A stretch of DNA of 12,890 nt from DASYSA01 sp036003885. Its GTDB lineage: Bacteria; Acidobacteriota; Blastocatellia; UBA7656. The DNA is taken from NCBI GenBank assembly GCA_036003885.1, contig DASYSA010000120.1:1-12890 (forward strand). Direction: 5' to 3'. Shown piece after piece: positions 7,450-12,890 of the stretch (positions are counted from its first letter, which is position 1; every line of letters begins with the position of its first letter). The position numbers were made by a program, and so were the translations under genes. The notes below the pieces were generated by a model. It was given only the letters and a program-made list of their open reading frames with translations. It ran no database searches and was not told the DNA's origin.

Positions 7450-7597
7450 AATGCGAATTGCGAATTTCGAATTGCGAATTTCGAAATGTGACTGCATGTG
7501 TCGAGCAGCGACCCTCAAGGCGGGCGGGGCCCTCGGTTTTTGCGTTGTCTTTCAGTAGTTGAAATTCGCAATTCGCAATTCGAAATTCGAAATTCCA
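7450..7597. repeat. Inverted 7-nt tandem repeat element (element C)
   Basis: The left arm (7453-7487) is exactly five heptads: gcgaatt, gcgaatt, tcgaatt, gcgaatt, tcgaaat. The right arm (7563-7597) is again five: aattcgc, aattcgc, aattcga, aattcga, aattcca. A 20-bp block is perfectly inverted (7461-7480 with 7570-7589), and the flanking heptads pair imperfectly. The roughly 75-nt loop is GC-rich in its middle and ends in a T-run and TTCAG. The left arm begins about 30 bp from the VWA start codon, so it lies in or next to that gene's leader. Confidence 0.88.
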
Positions 7598-7736
7598 CGA
7601 TGGCAAGGAAGCAGGATTCCAGAATGTGCTGAGCGCCTTGTCGCTTTCCAAGATGTCTCCTTCCTGCGTTTAGGTCCTTCGATCCTCCTCTTGATGCCGG
7701 CCAACCGGGGCTGGAACAGTTTCGACAGGTTGACGA

Positions 7737-7760
7737 ATTGTTCCATTTGTATGGAACAAT
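7737..7760. promoter_or_regulatory. 24-bp perfect dyad, probable operator
   Basis: ATTGTTCCAT (7737-7746) and ATGGAACAAT (7751-7760) are perfect inverted 10-mers around a 4-bp centre (TTGT). The size and symmetry fit a binding site for a dimeric repressor or activator. GTTCC/GGAAC half-sites occur in operators of several families, including IclR-type regulators, but the family cannot be assigned from sequence alone. It overlaps the candidate -35 box of the receptor promoter, which suggests repression. Confidence 0.55.
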
Positions 7761-7774
7761 CAATGTGGTATCCT
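7747..7774 (+). promoter_or_regulatory. Candidate promoter for the TonB-dependent receptor
   Basis: TTGTAT (7747-7752), a 16-bp spacer and TATCCT (7769-7774) make a plausible sigma-70-like promoter. The -35 box starts in the centre of the 24-bp dyad. Transcription would begin near 7780 and give a leader of about 235 nt before the receptor ATG. Confidence 0.35.
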
Positions 7775-7856
7775 AACTCCTTGATGCTATGCATTTAGCA
7801 GAATCTTGCGACCTGCGGGCGTCCGATCGAGGAGAAGCAGGTAACGGTCGGGTCCT

Positions 7857-7883
7857 ATTAGCGAAACTTGGCCCTTCGCTAAT
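7857..7883 (+). promoter_or_regulatory. 9-9-9 hairpin in the receptor leader
   Basis: ATTAGCGAA (7857-7865) and TTCGCTAAT (7875-7883) are perfect inverted 9-mers around a 9-nt loop. No T-run follows, so it is not an intrinsic terminator. It could be a leader RNA hairpin or a second protein-binding site. Confidence 0.35.
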
Positions 7884-8005
7884 GGCGCCAGCCTTAGTCT
7901 CGAAATGTTGTTGGGCAACGCAAGGAGCTTCGCTTTGACTTGCCCATTTTTCATGTCACGTAGCCGCAAAACGAGGCTTTCTCATTTGGTCCGCTCACTA
8001 CCAAC

Positions 8006-8012
8006 AGGAGGT
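8006..8012 (+). promoter_or_regulatory. Strong ribosome binding site of the receptor gene
   Basis: AGGAGGT, a perfect anti-16S match, ends 5 nt before the ATG at 8018. It decides the start and implies high translation. Confidence 0.85.
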
Positions 8013-8017
8013 AAATC

Positions 8018-11000
8018 ATGATCAAGCGAATGTTTCGCGCCAGGTATTTCACCGGCATGCTCATCGTGTGTCTCTTATTAGTTTCCGTCTCGCCCGCACT
8101 GGCACAGTCGACGGCGACTCTTCAAGGCACCGTGACTGACCAGCAGGGCGCAGTGTTGGCTAACGCCAAAGTAACCGCCCGCAACAAGGCAACCGGCGTA
8201 GAACGGACGACTGAAGCCGACAGCAACGGCAACTTTCAGATTGCCGCTCTTCCAGTCGGAACTTATCGCGTAGAAATCCGCGCCGATGGATTTCAGACAT
8301 CGGTGGTCAATGACCTGGTACTGGAAGTCAGCCAGACGGTGTCGCAGAACTTTCAGTTAAAGGTCGGCGGAGTAAGCCAGGAGGTCAACATCACGGCCGA
8401 CGTGCCGGTCATCGAAACAACTAACATCACGGTTGGTCAGGTCATCAATCAGAAGACAGTGCAGGAGATTCCGCTCAACGGAAGGCATTTCGTCGACCTG
8501 GGCCTGTTGATTGCAGGCTCGGTAACCCCACCTCAGAACGGGTTCCTTACCGCGCCGCTCCGCGGACAAGGCTCATTCGCATTCAACACCGCCGGCAATC
8601 GTGAAGACACCGTGAACTTCATGATCAACGGAGTCAACCTGAACGACCAGGTACAGAATCAGATTACGTTTCAGCCGTCGATCAACACGGTTCAGGAGGT
8701 CAAGATCGACAACTCGACCTTCGGCGCCGAATACGGCCGCAGCTCGGGCGCGATTGTAAACATCGCAACCCGTTCCGGCTCGAACGAATGGCACGGAGAG
8801 GCATTTGAGTACATTCGTAATGACGCTCTCGATTCGCGCAACTTCTTCGACAGGGCGGCAAAGAAGCCCCCATTCAAGCGCAACCAGTTCGGAGCTGCAT
8901 TCGGCGGCCCGATCCATAAGGACAGTACATTCTTCCTGTTCACGTACGAAGGGACGCGCCAGCGACAGGGTCTCACCCTCAACGGCGGCGTGCTAACCGA
9001 TGCGGAGAGGGCCGGCGTTACCGATCCGACATCGAAGAAGCTGCTCGATCTGATCCCTAAAGCCAATCTGTCAGGGAACAGATTCGTTGGCTCGGGAACG
9101 GCGCCAGTCAACATCGACCAGTGGACAGGCGACGTGAGCCACATGCTATCGAGCAATGACCGCCTTCATGGCTACTACGCGTTTCAGCGTGACCTGCGAG
9201 GGGAGCCGACCCTGCAGGGCAATACGGTCCCGAATTTCGGGGACACGCGTCAATCGCATCGCCAGATACTCACTGTGAATGAGACTCACACCTTCGGCCA
9301 GAATCTGGTGAACGAAGCGCGGTTCGGATTCAATCGCATCCACATTACGTTTTCGCCCAATGCCAAGCTCAGTCCCGCGGAATTCGGGATCAACAATGGA
9401 ATAACGGAACCGATAGCGCTGCCTCAGATCACCGTGGGTGGAATTGGCCTCAACTTCGGTGGACCAGCAGGCTTCCCCCAGGGCCGAGGAGACACGACTT
9501 TTGTGTTGTCGGACACAGCCAGTTATCTCCACGGGAAGCACTCAATCAAGATGGGTGGCGAGTACCGGCGATTCTTGAACAACAACTTCGGTCAGACTCC
9601 CGGAACGTTCGGTTTCGCAAACGTGGCTGCCTTCCAGACGGGCACGGCGAACGCCTTCTCGGTAACGCTTGGGAACGTTACCAGCAGCCTGGCGATGGGG
9701 GCCCTCGGGTTGTTCGTTCAGGACAACCTAAAGTTGAAGCCAAACCTTACGTTTGAGCTGGGCCTTCGCTATGACTGGTTCATGTCCCCGACCGAGCGCT
9801 ACAACCGCTTCGTTGTATTCGACCCGGGAGCCCGCGCGCTGGTGCGTGTCGGTTCGGACATAGATCAGGTCTATCAGACAAACAATAAGAACATCCAACC
9901 GCGACTTGGATTCGTTTGGGACCCGTTCAAGAACGGCAAGACGTCGGTGCGAGGGGGTTACAGCGTCCTTGCCGATCAGCCGGTAACCAACCTCGTGACG
10001 CCCGCGACGTCAAACCCGCCCCTGGCGGTCCCCTTTACTTTCAGCGGCGCGATTCGATTTGACAACGCGTTGACTGTTGCGAGGGCTTCGGGACTCGCGC
10101 CGGCCTCGATCGAGCATGGTTTCAACAATGCTTACATCCAATCGTGGAACCTGAGCTTTGAGCGGGAACTCACGAGGACGATAGGACTAAAGGTGGCGTA
10201 TGTTGGATCGAAGGGAACGCACCTGCGCATCTCGCGCAATGTGAATCAGTTCCTGGGCCTCGGTGTCAATAGGCCCTTCCCTACGCTCTCGGCGAGCAGC
10301 CCGATCCTGCCCGGAAGCGCCGTCGGCAATATCACAGAATCCGACAGCGCGGCGAACTCCAGCTACAACGCGCTGTGGATAACTGCAAGCAAGCGGATTT
10401 CGAAAGGACTGCAATTCGACGGTTCCTATAGCTTCTCGAAGTCACTGGATTACAACTCCCTCAACTCACAGGGCGTTGTGGTACAGAACAGCTTTAACAT
10501 CCGCGGCGATCGGGGTCTGTCGGACTACGACGTTCGAAACCGCTTCGTGCTTCGAGCGATCTACCAGTTGCCGTTTCAAGGGAACCGACTGGCCGAGGGC
10601 TGGCAACTGTCTACCATAGTTCAACTCCAGGGCGGCAATCCGGTGAACATTCTGGTTGGCAACCCTATCAACGCGACGTTAACCGGTGTTGCCAGCATAC
10701 GGCCTGACGTGAATGGAGGCATATCAGTGCCGGGCTCGCCGGATCGCTGGTTCGAGAATACCGTGTGTCTGGCTTGCACGAGCGGTGCCAAGTTTTCAGT
10801 GCCTGCGAGCCTGGCCACGGCCCACTTCGGAAACCTCGGCAGGAACGTAGTGATCGGGCCCGGCTTCTCCAACACCGATTTCTCACTGTTGAAGACGACC
10901 AGGATCACTGAATCGGTAAAGGTTCAGTTCCGAGGGGAGATCTTCGATATCTTCAACCATGCGAACTTCGGCCAACCGGGACGGGTTGCCCAGATCGGCA

Positions 11001-11095
11001 GCACGACCTTCGGAGTGATAAGCAATACGCGCTTCCCGACCGGAGACTCGGGATCGTCCAGACAGATTCAGTTCGCATTGAAGCTCATTTTCTAG
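8018..11095 (+). CDS. Outer-membrane TonB-dependent receptor, CarboxypepD_reg/Oar-like
   Basis: A 1025-aa outer-membrane receptor or transporter of the Oar-like class that is strongly expanded in Acidobacteriota. The Sec signal peptide is clear: charged MIKRMFRARY, a hydrophobic core at 11-25, and cleavage after ALA29 before QS. Residues about 33-115 form a carboxypeptidase-regulatory-like beta-sandwich (LQGTVTDQQGAVLANAKVTA, ending LPVGTYRVEIRADGF). The plug domain covers about 135-255 (IPLNGRHFVDL, FMINGVNLND, GAEYGRSSGAIVNIATRSG). The rest is beta-barrel with RNQFGAAFGGP, LGLRYDWF and GGYSVLADQ segments, and the C-terminus ends in Phe, as expected for BAM-assembled barrels. The family imports large substrates with TonB-ExbBD energy or acts in surface assembly. 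The substrate here is unknown, and I see no obvious TonB box. The gene has its own upstream regulatory region and a terminator at 11121-11159, so it is probably monocistronic. Confidence 0.94.
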   Translation: MIKRMFRARYFTGMLIVCLLLVSVSPALAQSTATLQGTVTDQQGAVLANAKVTARNKATGVERTTEADSNGNFQIAALPVGTYRVEIRADGFQTSVVNDLVLEVSQTVSQNFQLKVGGVSQEVNITADVPVIETTNITVGQVINQKTVQEIPLNGRHFVDLGLLIAGSVTPPQNGFLTAPLRGQGSFAFNTAGNREDTVNFMINGVNLNDQVQNQITFQPSINTVQEVKIDNSTFGAEYGRSSGAIVNIATRSGSNEWHGEAFEYIRNDALDSRNFFDRAAKKPPFKRNQFGAAFGGPIHKDSTFFLFTYEGTRQRQGLTLNGGVLTDAERAGVTDPTSKKLLDLIPKANLSGNRFVGSGTAPVNIDQWTGDVSHMLSSNDRLHGYYAFQRDLRGEPTLQGNTVPNFGDTRQSHRQILTVNETHTFGQNLVNEARFGFNRIHITFSPNAKLSPAEFGINNGITEPIALPQITVGGIGLNFGGPAGFPQGRGDTTFVLSDTASYLHGKHSIKMGGEYRRFLNNNFGQTPGTFGFANVAAFQTGTANAFSVTLGNVTSSLAMGALGLFVQDNLKLKPNLTFELGLRYDWFMSPTERYNRFVVFDPGARALVRVGSDIDQVYQTNNKNIQPRLGFVWDPFKNGKTSVRGGYSVLADQPVTNLVTPATSNPPLAVPFTFSGAIRFDNALTVARASGLAPASIEHGFNNAYIQSWNLSFERELTRTIGLKVAYVGSKGTHLRISRNVNQFLGLGVNRPFPTLSASSPILPGSAVGNITESDSAANSSYNALWITASKRISKGLQFDGSYSFSKSLDYNSLNSQGVVVQNSFNIRGDRGLSDYDVRNRFVLRAIYQLPFQGNRLAEGWQLSTIVQLQGGNPVNILVGNPINATLTGVASIRPDVNGGISVPGSPDRWFENTVCLACTSGAKFSVPASLATAHFGNLGRNVVIGPGFSNTDFSLLKTTRITESVKVQFRGEIFDIFNHANFGQPGRVAQIGSTTFGVISNTRFPTGDSGSSRQIQFALKLIF

Positions 11096-11120
11096 CGGCA
11101 GCTGGTGTTCACTCACTCAC

Positions 11121-11159
11121 GGCGCATCGGGTCTTCATCGACCGGTGCGCCATTTTTTT
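11121..11159 (+). terminator. Intrinsic terminator of the receptor gene
   Basis: GGCGCATCGG (11121-11130) pairs with CCGGTGCGCC (11142-11151) through a 10-bp GC-rich stem with one G-T wobble and an 11-nt loop. ATTTTTTT follows directly. It lies 25 bp after the receptor stop codon. Confidence 0.92.
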
Positions 11160-11238
11160 GTCATTCGTCATTTGTCATTGGCTCTGTCACAGGTAACGAA
11201 TGATATTAACCAATGACAAATGACTAATGATTAGTGAC
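11160..11238. repeat. Inverted 7-nt tandem repeat element (element D)
   Basis: The left arm is three heptads (gtcattc, gtcattt, gtcattg, 11160-11180). The right arm is four (caatgac, aaatgac, taatgat, tagtgac, 11211-11238). A 15-bp block is perfectly inverted (11167-11181 with 11210-11224) around a 28-nt loop. It begins right after the T-run of the receptor terminator and ends inside the last codons of the convergent peptidase gene, so the TAA stop (11231-11233) falls within the third and fourth heptads. Confidence 0.85.
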
Positions 11239-12890
11239 GCTTTGCAGATTGTCGAGTGGGACCTGCCGGCAAATTTTCGCGCAAGTATCGAGTGAGTAAC
11301 TCAAACAGGTGCCGGCTCGTATTGGTTCCTTCGCTGATGCTGTGCGTTCGGTTGGGATACGACATCATTGTGAATGGCCTGTTTGCCTCGATCAGCTTAT
11401 TGATCAGCGCCTCGGTGTTCTGGTAGTGCACGTTGTCGTCGCCGGTCCCATGCACGACCAGTAACTTTCCTCGCAGGTGTTCGGCGAAGGTGATCGGCGA
11501 CCCTTTCTTGTAATCTTCTTCATTCTCCTGAGGCAAACCCATGTAACGCTCCTGATAGATCGTGTCGTAGTAATGCATGTCGCTGACCGGTGCCACAGCC
11601 ATCGCCATTCGGTAGATCTCAGGATGTCTGAAGATCATATTCAGGCTCATCGAGCCTCCTCCACTCCAGCCCCAGATGCCGATTCTTGAGCTGTCCACGA
11701 ATGGCCACCGGCAGATCTCCCCGGCCGCGGCTGCCTGCTCCTGCGACGCGAGGACTCCAACCTGCCGATAAATGACTTTGCGCCACGCGCGGCCGCGCGG
11801 AGCCGGCGTGCCCTCGTTGTCGAGGCTGATGACGATGTAGCCTTGCTGTGTGAGCATCAGATGCCAGAGATAATTTCGACTGCCCCATCGATCAACCACC
11901 GTCTGGCCCGCAGGTTCGCCATAAACGAAGAACAGCACCGGATAGCGCCTCGCCGGGTCGAAGCCGGGAGGTTTCATCATCCAACCATCGAGCTGCACGC
12001 CGCCGCCGGCGCTCACCCGGAAGAATTCGCTTGGACCCCGTTTGAGCTGACTAACACTTGCGCGCACCTTGACGTTTTCTGAAAGGATCCGACCCCCGGC
12101 ATGCCGTGGTAGCTGGATCAGTTCCGTCTGCGGAGGCACCCCGAATCTCGAGTAGGTATGAAAAGCCCAGTGAGCGTCAGGTGAAATACGATAGCTGTGA
12201 CTTCCAGCCTGCGCAGTTGGAGATACGCGCTCCGAGTGTCCCGCGCCGTCCAGCCGAGTGCGGTAGAGATAGCGCTGCGTCGCGTTCTCAGGAGATGCAG
12301 CATAGTACAGCCATCCACCCTTCTCATCGACGGCTTCGATGTTGATCACATCAAGCTCGCCGGGAGTCACCAGCTTGATTGACTTGCCATCGCGCGACAC
12401 TACGTAAACGTGACGCCAGCCATCGCGCTCACTCGTCCAGGTGAACGAGCGCCCTTCATCGAGCCACCCGAAGTCTTCCGACCAGAGGTCCACCCAGGTC
12501 TTGTCCTTTTCGGACAGTATCGTTCTCACGCGGCCAGTGTGCGCGTCCGCAAGCATCACCTCGTTTGTGTTCTGCAATCGGTTGAGATGCTGAATGACCA
12601 ACTCGTCAGAGCTCGCAGCCCAGTCCATCGATGCGATGTAGTTATCGCGCGGATCGCCGGGGACACTCATCCACTGGGGGCTGCCGCCCTCAACGGCGAT
12701 TACTCCAATGCGCGCTGCCGAATTCGTTTGCCCCGCCTTCGGGTACGGTATCGGTGTGATCACGGGGTAGAGCGCCTCGGTGTTGTTTACTAAATAGTAT
12801 TCTCGAACGCCCTCTGAGTTTAGCTGCCAGTAGGCGATGTTCTTGCCATCGGGGCTCCAGCGAAAGCCGTTGCGCAGATCCAACTCTTCT
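11231..12890 (-). CDS. S9 family peptidase, DPP IV-type, 5' end beyond the window
   Basis: A serine peptidase of the prolyl oligopeptidase clan that releases dipeptides or cleaves after proline or alanine; homologues are usually periplasmic. At least 552 residues are visible. The reading frame stays open to the window edge (EELDLRNGFRWSPDG), so the signal peptide and first propeller blades are missing. The remaining beta-propeller (DPPIV_N-like) shows SPDGKNIAYW and SERDGWRHVYVV. The alpha/beta-hydrolase domain has the nucleophile S407 in GWSGGG, D482 in HGTGDDNVH and H514 in NRTHSI, counting from the Met codon position at 12883, so the triad is complete. The nucleophile elbow has Gly where animal DPP4 has Tyr (GWSYGG). 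The Glu pair that makes DPP4 an exopeptidase would lie in the missing part, so the exact specificity is open. It converges on the receptor gene 135 bp away. Confidence 0.93.
   Translation of the reverse strand, partial: EELDLRNGFRWSPDGKNIAYWQLNSEGVREYYLVNNTEALYPVITPIPYPKAGQTNSAARIGVIAVEGGSPQWMSVPGDPRDNYIASMDWAASSDELVIQHLNRLQNTNEVMLADAHTGRVRTILSEKDKTWVDLWSEDFGWLDEGRSFTWTSERDGWRHVYVVSRDGKSIKLVTPGELDVINIEAVDEKGGWLYYAASPENATQRYLYRTRLDGAGHSERVSPTAQAGSHSYRISPDAHWAFHTYSRFGVPPQTELIQLPRHAGGRILSENVKVRASVSQLKRGPSEFFRVSAGGGVQLDGWMMKPPGFDPARRYPVLFFVYGEPAGQTVVDRWGSRNYLWHLMLTQQGYIVISLDNEGTPAPRGRAWRKVIYRQVGVLASQEQAAAAGEICRWPFVDSSRIGIWGWSGGGSMSLNMIFRHPEIYRMAMAVAPVSDMHYYDTIYQERYMGLPQENEEDYKKGSPITFAEHLRGKLLVVHGTGDDNVHYQNTEALINKLIEANRPFTMMSYPNRTHSISEGTNTSRHLFELLTRYLRENLPAGPTRQSAKRH

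Larger units (their letters stand above)
7424..8017. other. Divergent intergenic region, 594 bp
   Basis: This is the shared upstream region of the VWA gene (leftward) and the receptor gene (rightward). It holds, in order, inverted heptad element C (7450-7597), about 140 bp with nothing recognised, a 24-bp dyad overlapping a candidate promoter, a 9-bp inverted repeat, and the receptor RBS. Two small minus-strand frames (7552-7794 and 7787-7969) overlap by 8 bp but have no RBS or known motif, so I do not call them genes. Confidence 0.7.

Noticed and set aside
7450..7597. Insertion sequence or MITE with terminal inverted repeats
   Set aside because: I see no target-site duplication and no transposase. 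The arms are internal tandem heptads, and the other three loci have unrelated sequences, unlike copies of one element.
8692..9156. 154-codon minus-strand frame
   Set aside because: It is a shadow of the receptor plug and early barrel region, with no RBS or known motif.
11660..11668. Defective peptidase active site because GWSYGG reads GWSGGG
   Set aside because: Only the residue after the nucleophile differs. Ser, Asp and His are all present, and Gly at this place is tolerated in bacterial S9 enzymes.
12410..12793. 127-codon plus-strand frame
   Set aside because: It is antisense to the peptidase propeller, which is clearly coding; it is a codon-bias artefact of GC-rich DNA.

Overview
The window looks like bacterial chromosome of fairly high GC, most likely from the phylum Acidobacteriota and possibly class Blastocatellia. 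This is an inference from gene content: a CarboxypepD_reg/TonB-dependent receptor of the Oar-like type, an S9 dipeptidyl-peptidase, MacB-type permease pairs and a large NorD/CbbO-like VWA protein are commonly found together there. No rRNA, tRNA or marker gene is present to prove it.

Layout, left to right. (1) 1-254 is non-coding and holds an inverted pair of 8-nt repeat arrays. (2) 255-2765 (+) is a tight two-gene unit of MacB/FtsX-type ABC permeases. The second gene has a strong RBS that overlaps the stop of the first, and no ATPase gene lies inside the window. (3) 2752-3954 (-) converges on the permeases with a 14-bp tail overlap. It encodes a degenerate J-like domain followed by two PilZ (c-di-GMP-binding type) domains. 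(4) 3955-4321 is non-coding, with a 200-bp inverted 7-nt repeat element. (5) 4322-7423 (-) encodes a ~1033-aa VWA protein with a complete MIDAS and about eight N-terminal helical repeats. (6) 7424-8017 is a divergent intergenic region. It holds another inverted 7-nt repeat element, a 24-bp perfect dyad that overlaps a candidate promoter, and a 9-9-9 hairpin. (7) 8018-11095 (+) encodes the outer-membrane receptor, closed by a clear intrinsic terminator. (8) 11160-11238 is a fourth inverted 7-nt repeat element. (9) 11231-12890 (-) is an S9 prolyl-oligopeptidase-type peptidase that runs off the right edge.

Functionally the window is mostly cell envelope and export (permeases, receptor, peptidase) plus signalling or complex remodelling (PilZ, VWA). 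The genes do not form one obvious pathway. The receptor and the peptidase converge and could both serve peptide or polymer scavenging, but that is speculative.

The most unusual feature is not a gene. Each of the four non-coding gaps longer than 100 bp carries an inverted pair of short degenerate tandem arrays (unit 7 or 8 nt). Each locus uses a different unit sequence, yet both arms at a locus share the same unit. Two of the four end exactly in a neighbouring gene's stop codon.
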